DNA of 64,000 bases from Budvicia diplopodorum (GCF_009800925.1 NZ_WOYF01000004.1:1-64000); one strand, 5' to 3'. Positions 25,860-36,793 are shown, numbered from the stretch's first letter. The notes: generated by a model from the letters alone, not told the origin. A program made the numbers and translations.

Positions 25860-27305
25860 TTAAGATCCGGACTTTAGATAGCTGCCCTTTAGCGGTAGAA
25901 CAAAGATCGCCTTAGCTCCCCCCTGTTCGCCGTTAATTAAACTAATAGACCCTTGATGAATCTGAGCGACCTCATACACAAAGCTCAAGCCTAGTCCGGT
26001 ACTTTTCGCTTTATTGGGGCGAGGAAGCGAATAGAAGCGGTCGAAAACCTTATCTAGCGCGTAGTCCGGCAGCCCGGGCCCGTTATCGGCAACGATAATA
26101 CGGTAGTGATTTTCAATCGCTTCGCCGATCACCGTTATCTCACCCTGTTCGGGGGTAAAATCTAATGCATTATCCAGCAGGTTACTAAACGCCTGTTCAA
26201 GCAATAGCTTATCGCCACGCACAATCGCAGGGGCGTCAATTTGGCTAGTCAGAGTAATTTTGCACTGGGTTATCTGAACCTCTTTAGATTCAATAACGCT
26301 GTTTAATACTTCCGATAAATCTACCGGTGAAAGCTCTTGGCGCACCCGGCTCTCAACCTGAGCCTGCTGTAGCATGCGATCGACCAATAGCTGTAAGCGG
26401 TCATTCTGCTGTTTTATGTTATTGATAAAACGCAACGCTACCGGCTGAGGCGGCATTTCCTGCAGTATCTCAGCCGCACCGCGAATGGCAGCCAGCGGGC
26501 TTTTTAATTCATGGGTTAGAGTATGAACGTAGTGTTCAATGTAGTCCTTCCCTTCTAGCTTAATGCGCATACTTTCAAGGGCGTTGGCTAAACTGACCAG
26601 TTCAGGACTGTCCATTTTGGGTAAAGCAACGTTTTTACCCTCGGCGACTTCGCTGGCATAGCTCACCAGCCGGGAAAGCGACCGGTTAATCCACCATAAG
26701 AACACCGCACCAATTAACAGCGTAATTCCCAACAGAATCACCGCGGCGATTTCGATACGCCGTTCACCACGGCTAATAACCGGTTGCATCGTCTGATTCG
26801 GTTTAGAGACGGTCAGAGAGCCAATAATTTTGCCGTTAGACTTTATCGGTGCGGCCACGTACATCACCGAACTGCTGTCATCATCAGGATGAGTTCGGGT
26901 ACTACGAGCGCCGTACTTACCCCTTAGCGTCAGGTATACATCATTCCAGCTCGAGTAATCTTGGCCAACGGCCTCACCGCTGGAGTCAAAAATCACAATC
27001 CCTTTAGCGTTGGTAATATAAACCCGATATTCCAGCCGGTTCTTTTCGATATTGTCTATTTTGGCACCCAGCGGAGCGCTGTTAATATCAGAGAAAGCCT
27101 GAGAAATATAACCGCGCGACAGGTTGTTATTACGCAGGTCCTGTTCAGCAATCTGAGCCAGAATATGGGCAGTATCAACCAGCATACCTTCGGTTGCCCG
27201 CCGGACGCCGGGTTTAACTTCCTGCATAAAAATGTTCATGATGAAGTAGCCAGCAACCCCGACTATCAAACAAAAGCCAAACAACAGCCGAAAACCAATC
27301 TTCAT
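25860..27305 (-). CDS. creC: Two-component sensor histidine kinase CreC
   Basis: The 481-residue kinase has an N-terminal membrane helix, a periplasmic sensor domain (about 32-185), a second helix (about 188-207), a HAMP region, the H-box THELKSPLAAIRGAAEIL, the N-box NLLDNALDFT and G-boxes DNGPGLPD and TGLGLSF. It phosphorylates CreB in response to carbon source or cell-wall signals. It overlaps creB by four bases (ATGA), so translation is coupled. Length is close to E. coli CreC (474). Confidence 0.94.
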   Translation of the reverse strand: MKIGFRLLFGFCLIVGVAGYFIMNIFMQEVKPGVRRATEGMLVDTAHILAQIAEQDLRNNNLSRGYISQAFSDINSAPLGAKIDNIEKNRLEYRVYITNAKGIVIFDSSGEAVGQDYSSWNDVYLTLRGKYGARSTRTHPDDDSSSVMYVAAPIKSNGKIIGSLTVSKPNQTMQPVISRGERRIEIAAVILLGITLLIGAVFLWWINRSLSRLVSYASEVAEGKNVALPKMDSPELVSLANALESMRIKLEGKDYIEHYVHTLTHELKSPLAAIRGAAEILQEMPPQPVALRFINNIKQQNDRLQLLVDRMLQQAQVESRVRQELSPVDLSEVLNSVIESKEVQITQCKITLTSQIDAPAIVRGDKLLLEQAFSNLLDNALDFTPEQGEITVIGEAIENHYRIIVADNGPGLPDYALDKVFDRFYSLPRPNKAKSTGLGLSFVYEVAQIHQGSISLINGEQGGAKAIFVLPLKGSYLKSGS

Positions 27306-27994
27306 TCGCCAAGGCTCAGGCTATAGCCAAGCCCACGATGGGTCTGGATTGGATTAGCGTCGTCACTGATTGACCGTAGCTTAGCCCGAAGGGTTTTTAT
27401 ATGGGTATCAACCGTTCTGTCTAAGCTCTCTTCGGCATACTGCCAGACTAAGTCCATCAGCTGCTGACGGGAGAAAACCCGTCCGGGGGATTTAATTAGC
27501 GTTTTTAACAGCAGAAACTCATAGCGAGTCAGCTGCAAGGTTTGACCGTGGAATTTAATGGTTGCCCCTTCTTCATCTAGCCCAAAAGCGCCAAAGGTTG
27601 GGACTAGGCGTTTTTGCTTTTCTAAACGACGCAGAATAGTTCGGACTCTGGCACTGACTTCCCGCGGTGAAAACGGTTTGGCGATGTAGTCATCTGCACC
27701 GATTTCTAACCCAACGATGCGATCTAACTCTTCGCTGCGGGCGGTCAGAAAGATTAGCGGTAAATCGGCAGACTTCGCCAACATGCGGCGGCATAAATCA
27801 AAACCGTTTATATCGGGCAGGCCGACGTCTAGGATAGCTAACGCAGGGCGAGTCTGATTGAGCGCCGCCAATACGGGTTCGCCGCGCTCAAACCACGTTA
27901 CGTCAAACCCATCGGTTTCTAACGTGTAAATAAGCGTATCGGCGATGCTTGCTTCGTCTTCAACCAGCCAAATTAACGACATAACGTTACCCAT
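27302..27994 (-). CDS. creB: Response regulator CreB
   Basis: The 230-residue OmpR-type regulator has an acidic pocket (LVEDE) and phospho-acceptor Asp in LAILDVGLPDINGFDLC, Thr in FLTARSEE, Lys in YIAKPFSPREV, then a C-terminal winged helix ending THRGLGYSLSLGE. It activates cre-regulon genes through TTCAC-N6-TTCAC tags, one of which precedes creD here. The start could also be the Met five residues in (27982); neither has a strong ribosome-binding site. No creA gene precedes it, unlike the E. coli creABCD operon. Confidence 0.93.
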   Translation of the reverse strand: MGNVMSLIWLVEDEASIADTLIYTLETDGFDVTWFERGEPVLAALNQTRPALAILDVGLPDINGFDLCRRMLAKSADLPLIFLTARSEELDRIVGLEIGADDYIAKPFSPREVSARVRTILRRLEKQKRLVPTFGAFGLDEEGATIKFHGQTLQLTRYEFLLLKTLIKSPGRVFSRQQLMDLVWQYAEESLDRTVDTHIKTLRAKLRSISDDANPIQTHRGLGYSLSLGE

Positions 27995-28080
27995 ATATCC
28001 ATTAAGGTGAGAGGCACATTGAACATGCCTGAGACGGCTGACAAACCCAACGGTTAACTATTTGGTCTTAAAAATAGCTA

Positions 28081-28194
28081 ATCCTAGGCCCGGAGCCCGG
28101 TACACTCAAAAACACCGCCCATCGGCCGCTAGAAAGAGATAATATTTCGACGTTCTTTTTGCGGACGAAACTTACGCTGAAACCAAATTAAACA
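28081..28194 (+). repeat. Dispersed intergenic repeat, copy C (about 114 bp)
   Basis: It matches the 3' two-thirds of copies A and B: CCTAGGCCCGGAGCCC, the CGGCCGCTAGAAA segment and the GCGGACGAAACTTAC block occur in the same order. It lies between creB and ygfX in the region upstream of creB, so it may influence the creBCD promoter. Confidence 0.85.
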
Positions 28195-28210
28195 ATTTAC
28201 CCTACTGATA

Positions 28211-28627
28211 CTACGAATTATTTTTCTGTAGTAAATGAAAACGTAAGCTTCTCCACGCTTCAGCATCCATGCTATCGATTGCCAACCACATACGCTGACG
28301 ACGCTTAGTGGTAGTCGACATTAGCTTCAGTAGGATCCCACGATTAAAAACCATGGGTTTTCCTTTGATAGCCCACTCATCGCGGCGCCACTGAATATGA
28401 AAATTATTCAGTAGAGCAATCTCTCCCTGTATCCGGCGGATCTGACGCTGGCTACGCAAACTGTCAAAAATCACCAGCGTCACTAAAAGCAGCCAAAGCG
28501 GCCAAGATCCCTGCGGCCAGGGTGATAATAAAACCAATAGAATTAAAGCGCCGTGTATCACGAGTGACAGGCACTGAGTTTTCCATGAAACCCGAAGGTG
28601 GCTATGCCAGAGAACGACGTTCTGCAT
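28211..28627 (-). CDS. ygfX: Inner membrane protein YgfX (CptA)
   Basis: The 138-residue protein has two close hydrophobic segments (about 20-55) and a cytoplasmic C-terminal part. [19 protein letters not shown] and [17 protein letters not shown] match the E. coli YgfX pattern. In E. coli it was reported as an inhibitor of FtsZ and MreB when overproduced and as partner gene of sdhE. It overlaps the end of sdhE by 26 bases, so both are co-expressed. Confidence 0.88.
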   Translation of the reverse strand: MQNVVLWHSHLRVSWKTQCLSLVIHGALILLVLLSPWPQGSWPLWLLLVTLVIFDSLRSQRQIRRIQGEIALLNNFHIQWRRDEWAIKGKPMVFNRGILLKLMSTTTKRRQRMWLAIDSMDAEAWRSLRFHLLQKNNS

Positions 28628-28865
28628 TGCGTTCCTGTATTATTTTAATCATACGAAACAGCCCGGCATCTTCAGGTACTGCCTGATTCATCAGCCAGCG
28701 ATACAACTGAGGGTCGTCACATTCTAATAGGCGCACGAACTGCTGCTTATCTTCATCAGACAGGCTGTCATAGTCCGTTTCAAAAAACGGCATGAAGGCG
28801 ATATCCAGCTCACGCATGCCACGGCGACAGGCCCAATGAACGCGGTTTTTATTATTGATATCCAT
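28602..28865 (-). CDS. sdhE: FAD assembly factor SdhE
   Basis: The 87-residue protein matches E. coli SdhE (88). It carries the conserved RGMRELD motif (family RGxxE) needed for covalent flavinylation of SdhA and FrdA. I chose the ATG at 28865 ([11 protein letters not shown]), the family start; an upstream in-frame start at 28934 adds 23 unrelated residues. It is divergent from ygfZ and co-transcribed with ygfX. Confidence 0.94.
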   Translation of the reverse strand: MDINNKNRVHWACRRGMRELDIAFMPFFETDYDSLSDEDKQQFVRLLECDDPQLYRWLMNQAVPEDAGLFRMIKIIQERNAERRSLA

Positions 28866-29242
28866 GCGGTACTTGCTCCTATCAGTTGGCGGGGAGTCTA
28901 GAGTAACAATTTGGCGCAGACTTTGGAAAGGCAATAGATAAAACTTAACCCAATTATTCTGAAATGCTCGGTACCGTTAGCTAAAATATATCTAATATGC
29001 GCGTTATCGTTGAATTAAAGGTAGGCAGGCGCGTAATTCTCAGCGGGATCGTGCGGTTCTTATCCCAAATATAGAGGTTCACCTGACTTTGACTATCAAA
29101 ACACGATGAATCTTATATTGCACTCCCACATTGTTCAGTAAACTATGTAGTATGTCATCGTCTTTGCGAACTGCGCCTGACAGTTGATCGAACGATCGCG
29201 ACTGAACCCTGTACTATTTTATTTATGTATGTTGGAGTACCC
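28866..29242. other. Intergenic region between divergent sdhE and ygfZ
   Basis: No gene is seen in these 377 bases. It should hold promoters for both sdhE-ygfX and ygfZ. ATCGAACGATCG at 29184-29198 is a small palindrome-like stretch. TTGGAG ahead of 29243 is the ygfZ ribosome-binding site. Confidence 0.4.
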
Positions 29243-30232
29243 ATGGCTTATAAATCCCCATTACCGTCTCAGTTAGCAAGCCCTTCATCTGACTTACCGG
29301 TCACATTGATATCCCTCGATGACTGGGCGCTGGTCACGCTGAGCGGAGAAGATAACCGCAAGTATTTGCAAGGTCAGCTAAGCTGCGACGTTAATACCCT
29401 TCAGCCGGAACGCCACCAAATGGCCGCCCACTGTGAAGCTAAAGGAAAAATGTGGAGCGCTCTTCGCCTGTTTCAATGGGGTGACAATTTAGCCTATATA
29501 CAACGCGCCAGCCTGTGTGACAGCCAGCTCAGTGAAATAAAAAAATATGCCGTTTTTTCTAAAGTTAATATTGAACGTAAAAACGACGCGCTGTTACTCG
29601 GCGTTGCCGGCCGCGGTGCCAGAGCCGCGCTGGCTCCGCTCTTCCCCTCTTTGCCTGATGCAAACACCACGACGGTTCAGCATGGAGAAACCTGCCTTCT
29701 TCATATCGCTTTACCCACAGAACGATTTTTAATCGTAACGGTTCAGGATGAAGCTAACCGCATATACACCAGCCTATTAGGTAAAGCGGCACTGAACGAC
29801 AGCCGCCAGTGGTTGGCGCTGGATATTGAAGCCGGAATTCCGGTTATTGATGCCGCAACCAGCGGTCAACTCATTCCACAGGCGGCTAACCTGCAGGCGT
29901 TAGATGCCATCAGCTTTACTAAGGGCTGCTACGCCGGGCAAGAGATGATTGCCAGAGCTAAGTATCGTGGAGCCAATAGGCGAGCGATGTACTGGCTGTC
30001 CGGAAAGGCGCTTCATCTACCCGCTGCCGGAGAGGAGTTAGAGCTTCAGTTAGGAGAGAACTGGCGGCGTACCGGCACCGTGTTAGCGTCGGTACAGCTA
30101 ACGGAAAACACTATTTGGGTTGAGGCGATATTAAATAACGATCTTGAGGCCGATTCTGTTTTACGGGTCAGGGACGATGCCACCAGTAGTCTGAGGATCC
30201 AACCGTTACCTTACACCCTCGATGAGATCTAA
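29243..30232 (+). CDS. ygfZ: tRNA-modifying / Fe-S cluster repair folate protein YgfZ
   Basis: The 329-residue protein has the GcvT-like folate-binding fold and the YgfZ signature [17 protein letters not shown] (about residues 232-248), containing the essential Cys. It helps maintain certain Fe-S enzymes such as MiaB in a tetrahydrofolate-dependent way. I start at 29243 (MAYKSP), as in E. coli; GGAG precedes it. It is divergent from sdhE and stands close to yqfA, the normal context. Confidence 0.94.
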   Translation: MAYKSPLPSQLASPSSDLPVTLISLDDWALVTLSGEDNRKYLQGQLSCDVNTLQPERHQMAAHCEAKGKMWSALRLFQWGDNLAYIQRASLCDSQLSEIKKYAVFSKVNIERKNDALLLGVAGRGARAALAPLFPSLPDANTTTVQHGETCLLHIALPTERFLIVTVQDEANRIYTSLLGKAALNDSRQWLALDIEAGIPVIDAATSGQLIPQAANLQALDAISFTKGCYAGQEMIARAKYRGANRRAMYWLSGKALHLPAAGEELELQLGENWRRTGTVLASVQLTENTIWVEAILNNDLEADSVLRVRDDATSSLRIQPLPYTLDEI

Positions 30233-30264
30233 GATTTTAGCTAAGCCTTAGTTTTGCTAGCTCA

Positions 30265-30297
30265 AGCTTCGTTCGCTAACGGTAAGCGGACGAAGCT
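30265..30297. terminator. Hairpin between convergent ygfZ and yqfA
   Basis: AGCTTCGTTCGCT (30265-30277) pairs with AGCGGACGAAGCT (30285-30297) with one G-U mismatch and a 7-base loop. No T-tract is seen, so it is a possible weak bidirectional terminator. Confidence 0.45.
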
Positions 30298-30320
30298 AAG
30301 GCCTCGAGCGGATATATCCG

Positions 30321-30968
30321 TTATTCAATATACAAATAGATGGCCAGAAAGTGGCATACGCTACCGCCAAGCACAAAGCCGTGCCAAATGGCATGGTTAT
30401 ACGGAATGCGCTTGTTGACATAGAAGATAACCCCCAGACTATAGATAACCCCACCGGCGGCTAACAGCCCGACGGCACCCACTGACAGCTTAATCACCAT
30501 TTGATAAATCACGATCAAAGACAGCCAGCCCATTCCCAAATAGGTCACCAAAGATACCACTTTGAAGCGATGGGTAAACGCCAGCTTAAAAATAACGCCC
30601 ATCAGAGCCAGACTCCAGATGACAATCATCAGCCCTTTCGCCAACGGCGATCCAAGGCCAACCAGCAAGAATGGCGTATAGGTACCGGCAATCAGCAAAT
30701 AAATGGCGCAGTGGTCAAACACTTTTAACCGACGTTTGGCAGCCTGATTGGGTATTGCGTGATACAGCGTAGAGGCGAGGAATAAAAGAATAATGCTACC
30801 GCCATACAGGCTATAGCTGGTAATGGCCAGAGAACCGGCACCGTTGCTGGCGGCCTGAGTTAACAATAATACCAGCCCAACGATACCGAGAATGAAGCCG
30901 ATACCGTGGCTGATACTGTTAGCAATTTCTTCTGCTACGGAGTAGCCCTGTTTTGGTAATGCAGACAT
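30321..30968 (-). CDS. yqfA: Hemolysin III family membrane protein YqfA
   Basis: The 215-residue protein has seven hydrophobic segments typical of the PAQR/hemolysin III family. The motif ASTLYHAIP and the C-terminal [18 protein letters not shown] carry the conserved His/Ser/Asp set. In E. coli YqfA has been linked to membrane fatty-acid homeostasis; haemolytic activity is not expected. Two starts are possible: 30968 ([10 protein letters not shown], with GAGG) used here, or 30998 with AGGTGG upstream. It is followed by a hairpin shared with ygfZ. Confidence 0.9.
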   Translation of the reverse strand: MSALPKQGYSVAEEIANSISHGIGFILGIVGLVLLLTQAASNGAGSLAITSYSLYGGSIILLFLASTLYHAIPNQAAKRRLKVFDHCAIYLLIAGTYTPFLLVGLGSPLAKGLMIVIWSLALMGVIFKLAFTHRFKVVSLVTYLGMGWLSLIVIYQMVIKLSVGAVGLLAAGGVIYSLGVIFYVNKRIPYNHAIWHGFVLGGSVCHFLAIYLYIE

Positions 30969-31087
30969 GCCCTCAACCTTCTTATATCTGATAGCCATAG
31001 TGTCCACCTAAGTCATGTGAACCAACGATAGTAGATTAGCTGAGATTTTTTTCAGTGTACACATGTAAGCTGAAATTTTTATAACTG

Positions 31088-31113
31088 AAAAAAAACCCCG
31101 GTCAGGCCGGGGT
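31088..31113 (-). terminator. Terminator of the Na+:alanine symporter gene
   Basis: ACCCCGG (31095-31101) pairs with CCGGGGT (31107-31113) around a 5-base loop; the A-run 31088-31095 gives a T8 tract on the minus strand, about 30 bases after the stop codon at 31143. Confidence 0.88.
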
Positions 31114-31142
31114 CAGATGCATATAGGATGGTACGCGTTGAG

Positions 31143-32561
31143 CTAGCGCCCGGCCTCTAACTCCGCATCAGGCACACCGCTACCATAACCCGCCATTTTC
31201 CCGAGCTTAATCACGATCGGCGAAAGCAGCAGCAGCGCAGCCAAGTTTGGCAAGACCATCAGCCCGTTAAACATATCGGCCATTTTCCACACCAGCTCAA
31301 CTTTAAACAGCGAAGCGGCAAAAATAAAACAGATCGCGATGGCCTGATAAACCCGAACCGCAGAGGCCGAGTTAAACAGATAACGAACGTTAGATTCGGC
31401 ATAGTAATACCAGCCGATGATGGTGGTGAAGGCAAAAAAGAACAGCGACATTGAAATAAATATGCTGCCGAAATGACCAAATAGGTAGGTATAAGCCTGC
31501 TGCGTAACGGTAATTCCCTGACCGGTGAAGATACTCAGAAAGGATTCACCGACCCGACCACTGTTATCCCACTCTCTCATGCCGGAAGTAATAATGACCA
31601 GCGCGGTAACGGTCACGATAACGCACACCACAAATACGCCCATCATGGCAATAAAGCCTTGCTGCTCGGGTCTGATAACGCGGGCAACCGCGTGGGCATG
31701 AGGAGTCGAGCCCATCCCGGCTTCGTTGGCAAACAGGCCGCGAGCGATACCAAAACGCATTGCCTGCTGAATACCAATACCAACACCACCGCCAACGACC
31801 GCCTGAGGATTAAATGCCGCAATAAAGATCGACTCGAAGGCTGGCCATACATAGTTAAAATTCATAGCCAGAATGGTAAATGCGCCAATTAAGTAGAAAA
31901 TTGCCATTACCGGAACGACTTTTTCGCTAAATGAAGCAATACTGCGAATGCCGCCGACGATCACAACCCCGGTAACAACGGCTAATACCACGCCCATCAC
32001 CCAGTTAGGAACGCCCAAAGAGCTGTTGAAAGCTGATGCAATAGCGTTCGACTGAACCATATTGCCGATAAACCCGAGAGCGAAAATGATAAACACGGCG
32101 AACATGCAGGCTAACCATTTACACTTCAGGCCTTGCTCAATGTAATAAGCCGGTCCGCCGACGGTCTGACCGTTTTTATCTTTAGTCTTAAACTTTTGGG
32201 CCAGAATGGCTTCAGCATAGATTGTCGACATGCCGAGAAAAGAAGAAACCCACATCCAGAAGATAGCGCCCGGGCCACCGGCCAGAATCGCCGTTGCCGG
32301 TCCGGCCAGATTACCGGTTCCAACCTGACCGGCAATCGCAGTCGCTACGGCCTGAAACGAGCTCATGCCGCTTTTATCTGCCTTATCACCCTTCAGGGAC
32401 ATTCCGCCAAACAGCGCTTTCAGACCGCTACCAAAGTGGCGAATCTGGATAAACCCTAAACGAATGGTAAAGTAGATTCCCGTACCACAAAGTAAAAATA
32501 TCAATACGTGGTCCCAGAGCAGGCTGTTAACCTGATCGACCAGACTTTCAAACGTTTCCAT
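31143..32561 (-). CDS. Alanine/glycine:cation symporter family protein
   Basis: The 472-residue inner membrane protein has about ten to eleven hydrophobic segments and the AgcS/DAACS family signatures: AIAGQVGTGNLAGPATAI (about residues 71-88), GGPAYYIEQGL, and ARGLFANEAGMGSTPHAHA (about 273-291). It should co-import alanine or glycine with Na+. E. coli YaaJ and several similar genes are paralogues, so I give no symbol. It lies between yqfA and gcvP; glycine import would fit the neighbouring glycine cleavage operon, but that is inference. Confidence 0.88.
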   Translation of the reverse strand: METFESLVDQVNSLLWDHVLIFLLCGTGIYFTIRLGFIQIRHFGSGLKALFGGMSLKGDKADKSGMSSFQAVATAIAGQVGTGNLAGPATAILAGGPGAIFWMWVSSFLGMSTIYAEAILAQKFKTKDKNGQTVGGPAYYIEQGLKCKWLACMFAVFIIFALGFIGNMVQSNAIASAFNSSLGVPNWVMGVVLAVVTGVVIVGGIRSIASFSEKVVPVMAIFYLIGAFTILAMNFNYVWPAFESIFIAAFNPQAVVGGGVGIGIQQAMRFGIARGLFANEAGMGSTPHAHAVARVIRPEQQGFIAMMGVFVVCVIVTVTALVIITSGMREWDNSGRVGESFLSIFTGQGITVTQQAYTYLFGHFGSIFISMSLFFFAFTTIIGWYYYAESNVRYLFNSASAVRVYQAIAICFIFAASLFKVELVWKMADMFNGLMVLPNLAALLLLSPIVIKLGKMAGYGSGVPDAELEAGR

Positions 32562-33067
32562 ACCGAACTCTCTTAATGATAGTGATGTTGCATGTTTGCT
32601 TGTTGTTTGCTTTTAGCGCGTGCGTTATCGCACGTCATTTTTTGTATATAAGAGCGGCCCGGTCTTACTGCATCACAAGTTTAGTTGCCCAACGGGAAAA
32701 GAAAGGAAAACCTGAGTTTCCCCACAGCGGCAACGACACAAGAAGAACAGTATTAGAAAAGTCACGACTTATATGGCAGGAATATAACATTAACCCCAAA
32801 GCCTTGGGTATGGTTATTCAGTTTTAGCCTTCAAACGAGAGGATTATTGCTGAATTTTTATAGTGGAACCGGGATTCTATCGGCGAAAAGTGTGGTCTTT
32901 CGAATATGGGCCAGCCATAAGAAACCGTTCAATTTAGCTATTAAGTACGTTTCGTCCGCAAAAACAAGATTGGAATATGGCCATTATCTAGCGGCCGAAG
33001 GGCGGCATTTTTGATCGCGTATAAGCCCCCGTAATAACGGAGGCTTAAGCTAAACGCAATATATCAA
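32562..33067. other. Intergenic region upstream of the symporter gene, containing repeat copy D
   Basis: No gene is supported. The first 250 bases should hold the symporter promoter; a small frame on the plus strand is not convincing. The last part (from 32927) carries repeat copy D on the minus strand, after gcvP. No clear gcvP terminator is visible. Confidence 0.4.
32927..33014 (-). repeat. Dispersed intergenic repeat, copy D (about 88 bp)
   Basis: Read on the minus strand it shows GCCGCCCTTCGGCCGCTAGA followed by TTTTTGCGGACGAAACGTAC and a TTAATAGCTAAATTGAAC end, the same order as in copies A, B and C. It lies just after the gcvP stop codon, so it is probably part of the gcvTHP transcript. 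Confidence 0.8.
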
Positions 33068-35947
33068 TTATTGATAAGCATCCATCGGCACGCAGGAGCA
33101 GAATAAATTACGGTCGCCGTAAGCGTCGTCTAACCGTTTCACCGTTGGCCAGTACTTATTGTGCAGCACTGCCTGTGACGGAAATACGGCCAAATCGCGG
33201 CTATAAGGGTGCAACCACTCTTGAACCAGCTCGCTCTGAACGTGAGGGGCATTGACTAGCGGGTTATCATCCAGAGGCCATTCTCCGGCCTGCACCCGTC
33301 GGATCTCATTGCGAATGGCTAACATCGCTTCGATAAAGCGATCGAGTTCCGCCTTACTTTCAGATTCGGTCGGTTCAACCATCAACGTGCCCGCCACCGG
33401 AAATGACATGGTTGGCGCGTGGAAGCCATAGTCAATTAATCGCTTAGCGATATCCATTTCAGTGATACCACTCTCTTCTTTTAGCGGGCGGATATCGAGA
33501 ATACATTCGTGAGCCACCAGACCATTACCGTCAGAATAGAGCACCGGATAAGACGGCGCTAAGCGCCGGGCAATATAGTTAGCGTTTAGAATCGCCACCT
33601 GACTGGCCATTTTCAGCCCTTCGGCACCCAGCATATGAATATACATCCAACTGATTGGCAAAATAGACGCGCTGCCAAAAGGCGCTGCGGATACCGCGCC
33701 CAGCCGGGTAGTTACGCCATCAATCCGTACTACGCTGTGCCCCGGCATAAAGGGAGCCAAATGCGCTTTCACGCCGATAGGCCCCATACCCGGGCCGCCG
33801 CCGCCGTGGGGGATACTAAAGGTTTTATGTAAATTCAGATGGGAAACGTCGGCACCGATATAGCCCGGCGTGGTAATTCCAACCTGAGCATTCATGTTTG
33901 CACCGTCCAGATAAACCTGCCCGCCATACTGATGAACAATGGCACACACCTCCCGGATACCCTCTTCATACATGCCGTGAGTGGAAGGATAGGTCACCAT
34001 AATGCACGATAGCTTACCCCCGGCCTGCCGAGCTTTATCGCGTAAATCGGCCAGATCGATATTGCCCTGCTTGTCGCAGGCCACCACCACCACAGTCATA
34101 CCGGCCATTTGAGCAGACGCCGGGTTAGTTCCGTGAGCCGAGCTTGGAATCAAACAAATGTGGCGTTCCTCCTGCCCGGAGCTTTCATGATAACGACGAA
34201 TGGTCAGCAAACCGGCATATTCACCCTGCGCGCCGGAGTTCGGCTGCATACATATCGCATCGTAACCGGTGATTTGCGCCAGCCATTGAGACAGTTGAGC
34301 AATCAGAATATGGTAACCCGCAGCCTGTTCCGGCGGGCAGAACGGATGGAGTTCAGCAAACTCCGGCCAGGTAATCGGGATCATCTCAGCGGCTGAATTC
34401 AGCTTCATAGTGCAAGAACCCAGCGGGATCATCGCCTGATTCAGCGCCAGATCTTTGCGCTCCAAACGATGCATATAGCGCATCATTTCGGTTTCACTGT
34501 GATAACGGTTAAACACCGGATGGGTCAAGATCGGCGTCTTACGCCGCAGACTGGGGGGAATACTTGTGCTTTGTGCCATGCACTGGCGATCCAGCGCATC
34601 GATATCAATTACCACCCCGTTAGCTAACAAAATATCAAACAGCACCTTGAGATGGTCAACGGTGGTGGTTTCATCCAGCGTGATGCCTACCGCGCCGTCG
34701 AGATCGGCACGCAGATTCACGCCAAAGCTTAATGCACGAGCGATCACCGCTGGCTTATCACTCACTTCAACGCACAGGGTATCAAACCAAGCGTTGTGGC
34801 GCAGCGCCAAGCCCTGTTGCTGTAAACCGGCAGCCAGAATATCCGTCAGCCGGTGAATGCGCTGAGCAATTCGCGTTAGCCCGACCGGGCCGTGATATAC
34901 CGCATACAAACCGGCAATATTGGCCAGCAGAACCTGAGAGGTACAAATATTGGAATTAGCCTTTTCGCGGCGTATATGCTGCTCACGGGTTTGCATCGCC
35001 ATCCGCAACGCCGTATTGCCGGCTGCGTCTTTAGAAACCCCGATAATTCGCCCCGGCATTGAGCGCTTAAATTCATCCCGGCAGGCAAAGAACGCCGCGT
35101 GCGGACCACCGTAGCCCATAGGAACGCCAAAGCGTTGAGAAGAACCGAATACCACATCGGCACCCATCGCTACCGGAGATTCCAACAGCACCAGCGACAT
35201 AATATCGGCGGCGACGCTGGTAATCACGCCGCGGGATCTCAGCTGATTAAGCAACTGGCTGTAATCATGCAGCTCGCCGGTCGTTCCCGATAGCTGGACC
35301 AAAATACCAAACAGGTCAGGATGCTCTAATGCCCGTTCGGCTTTTCCTATCACCACCTCAAAACCAAAGGTTTCAGCCCGGGTTTTAACTACGTCAATAG
35401 TTTGAGGATGGACATCATCGGCAACAAAGAAGCGGTTAGCCTGTTTTATCTTACTGGCTCTTTTCGCCATTGCCATCGCTTCGGCCGCAGCGGTAGCTTC
35501 ATCCAGCAGCGATGCCGATGCCAGATCCAGCCCGGTCAAATCCTGAGTCATTTGCTGGAAGTTGAGTAAGGCTTCTAAGCGCCCTTGGGACACTTCTGGC
35601 TGGTAGGGCGTATAGGCGGTATACCAGCCGGGATTTTCCAGCATGTTGCGCAAAATAACCGGCGGAGTCAGCACCGCGCTATAGCCCATGCCAATATACG
35701 ATTTATAGCGCTGGTTTTGTGAAGCGATAGATTTCAGCTCGGCCAACGCCTGATGCTCCGTTTGCGCCTCGCCGATTGCCGGTGGATAAGGTAGCTGGAT
35801 CTCATTGGGAACAATCATTTCAGTAAGCTGATTCAGCGTTTTTACGCCGACCACGTCCAGCATCTGCTGCCGCTCTTCGGCCGAAGGGCCAATATGGCGC
35901 TCAATAAAGGATCCACCATGTTCAAGCTGTTTAATCGTTTGAGTCAT
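33068..35947 (-). CDS. gcvP: Glycine dehydrogenase (decarboxylating), P protein
   Basis: The 959-residue PLP enzyme (E. coli 957) decarboxylates glycine and passes the aminomethyl group to lipoyl-GcvH. The PLP-lysine motif is [21 protein letters not shown] (about residues 705-725). The N-terminal ERHIGP and [22 protein letters not shown] are conserved. I start at 35947 ([12 protein letters not shown]), with AGGA upstream; the longer frame adds 11 residues. It is the last gene of gcvTHP. The gap to gcvH is long (352 bases) and holds repeat copy A. Confidence 0.96.
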   Translation of the reverse strand: MTQTIKQLEHGGSFIERHIGPSAEERQQMLDVVGVKTLNQLTEMIVPNEIQLPYPPAIGEAQTEHQALAELKSIASQNQRYKSYIGMGYSAVLTPPVILRNMLENPGWYTAYTPYQPEVSQGRLEALLNFQQMTQDLTGLDLASASLLDEATAAAEAMAMAKRASKIKQANRFFVADDVHPQTIDVVKTRAETFGFEVVIGKAERALEHPDLFGILVQLSGTTGELHDYSQLLNQLRSRGVITSVAADIMSLVLLESPVAMGADVVFGSSQRFGVPMGYGGPHAAFFACRDEFKRSMPGRIIGVSKDAAGNTALRMAMQTREQHIRREKANSNICTSQVLLANIAGLYAVYHGPVGLTRIAQRIHRLTDILAAGLQQQGLALRHNAWFDTLCVEVSDKPAVIARALSFGVNLRADLDGAVGITLDETTTVDHLKVLFDILLANGVVIDIDALDRQCMAQSTSIPPSLRRKTPILTHPVFNRYHSETEMMRYMHRLERKDLALNQAMIPLGSCTMKLNSAAEMIPITWPEFAELHPFCPPEQAAGYHILIAQLSQWLAQITGYDAICMQPNSGAQGEYAGLLTIRRYHESSGQEERHICLIPSSAHGTNPASAQMAGMTVVVVACDKQGNIDLADLRDKARQAGGKLSCIMVTYPSTHGMYEEGIREVCAIVHQYGGQVYLDGANMNAQVGITTPGYIGADVSHLNLHKTFSIPHGGGGPGMGPIGVKAHLAPFMPGHSVVRIDGVTTRLGAVSAAPFGSASILPISWMYIHMLGAEGLKMASQVAILNANYIARRLAPSYPVLYSDGNGLVAHECILDIRPLKEESGITEMDIAKRLIDYGFHAPTMSFPVAGTLMVEPTESESKAELDRFIEAMLAIRNEIRRVQAGEWPLDDNPLVNAPHVQSELVQEWLHPYSRDLAVFPSQAVLHNKYWPTVKRLDDAYGDRNLFCSCVPMDAYQ

Positions 35948-36097
35948 AGGACTATTCCTGAATTCGTTCGATAAAACCACCGTGCCGAATATGCATCATC
36001 CTGATACCAAAAATATTGTCACCGCGGATAAAAGGTCCAAACAAAACTAGATTGCTGACAAACTCTAAAGTTTGATATTTATTGTTTTGAGAAACCC

Positions 36098-36272
36098 AAA
36101 CGGAGGGAGAGAATTCTGTTGGGGTCGTAGCAGCTTTAGCTGCCGGAGCGCCCCTAGGGATTCTAGGCCCGGAGCCCTTTACACTCAAAAACGTCGCCCT
36201 TCGGCCGCCAGAAGAAGTAAATATTCCAACTTTCTTTTTGCGGACGAAACTTACTCTGCAATCAAATTAAAC
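36098..36272 (+). repeat. Dispersed intergenic repeat, copy A (about 175 bp, full length)
   Basis: The longest form starts with GGAGGGAGAGAATTC, includes GCAGCTTTAGCTGC (a perfect 14-bp palindrome), CGCCCCTAGGGATTCTAGG, the CGGCCGCCAG segment and ends GCGGACGAAACTTAC plus a short AT-rich tail. It agrees closely with copy B over its whole length. It sits between gcvH and gcvP inside the operon. Confidence 0.88.
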
Positions 36273-36298
36273 TACGTTGTTAGCATGGCGCTTATTCA

Positions 36299-36688
36299 TT
36301 AATCTTCTTCAAACGTTGCTGCATAGGCTGCTGCATCAAGCAACGCTAACAGCTCACGCTCATCACTGGCTTTAATCCGGAACAGCCAGCCATCATCATA
36401 AGGCGCGTTATTCACCAGCTCGGGTGAATCGCCCAGAGGTTCATTAACCGCAACAATTTCACCGCTAATCGGTGCGTAAATATCAGAAGCGGCCTTAACT
36501 GATTCAGCCACGGCACACTCTTCGCCGACAGAAACCCGTGCGCCAATCTCTGGCAGCTCGACAAACACCATATCGCCCAACAAATGCTGCGCATGGTCAG
36601 TAATACCCACGCTATAAATTCCATTGCCTTCAGGGCGGACCCATTCGTGAGAGGTCGCAAATTTCAGATCGGTAGGTACATTACTCAT
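36299..36688 (-). CDS. gcvH: Glycine cleavage system H protein
   Basis: The 129-residue protein (E. coli 129) carries the lipoylated lysine in [15 protein letters not shown] (about residue 65), plus the [17 protein letters not shown] start region. It shuttles the aminomethyl intermediate between GcvP, GcvT and Lpd. I start at 36688 ([11 protein letters not shown]) with GGAG upstream; the longer frame adds four residues. It lies between gcvT and gcvP in the usual operon. Confidence 0.96.
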   Translation of the reverse strand: MSNVPTDLKFATSHEWVRPEGNGIYSVGITDHAQHLLGDMVFVELPEIGARVSVGEECAVAESVKAASDIYAPISGEIVAVNEPLGDSPELVNNAPYDDGWLFRIKASDERELLALLDAAAYAATFEED

Positions 36689-36706
36689 GTGGTTCTCCAT
36701 TCTTCT

Positions 36707-36752
36707 TATGGCTGTTCAATTTTTAGCAGTTCAATTTATGGCAGTTCAATGC
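36707..36752. repeat. Three imperfect tandem units of about 16 bp between gcvT and gcvH
   Basis: The units GGCTGTTCAATTT, AGCAGTTCAATTT and GGCAGTTCAATGC follow each other at 14-17-base steps, just upstream of gcvH. They look like slippage-type repeats in the operon spacer; a role is unknown. Confidence 0.6.
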
Positions 36753-36793
36753 AGATTTTATTCAGGCCCCGAGCAATCGAAGCAGTCACCTAG

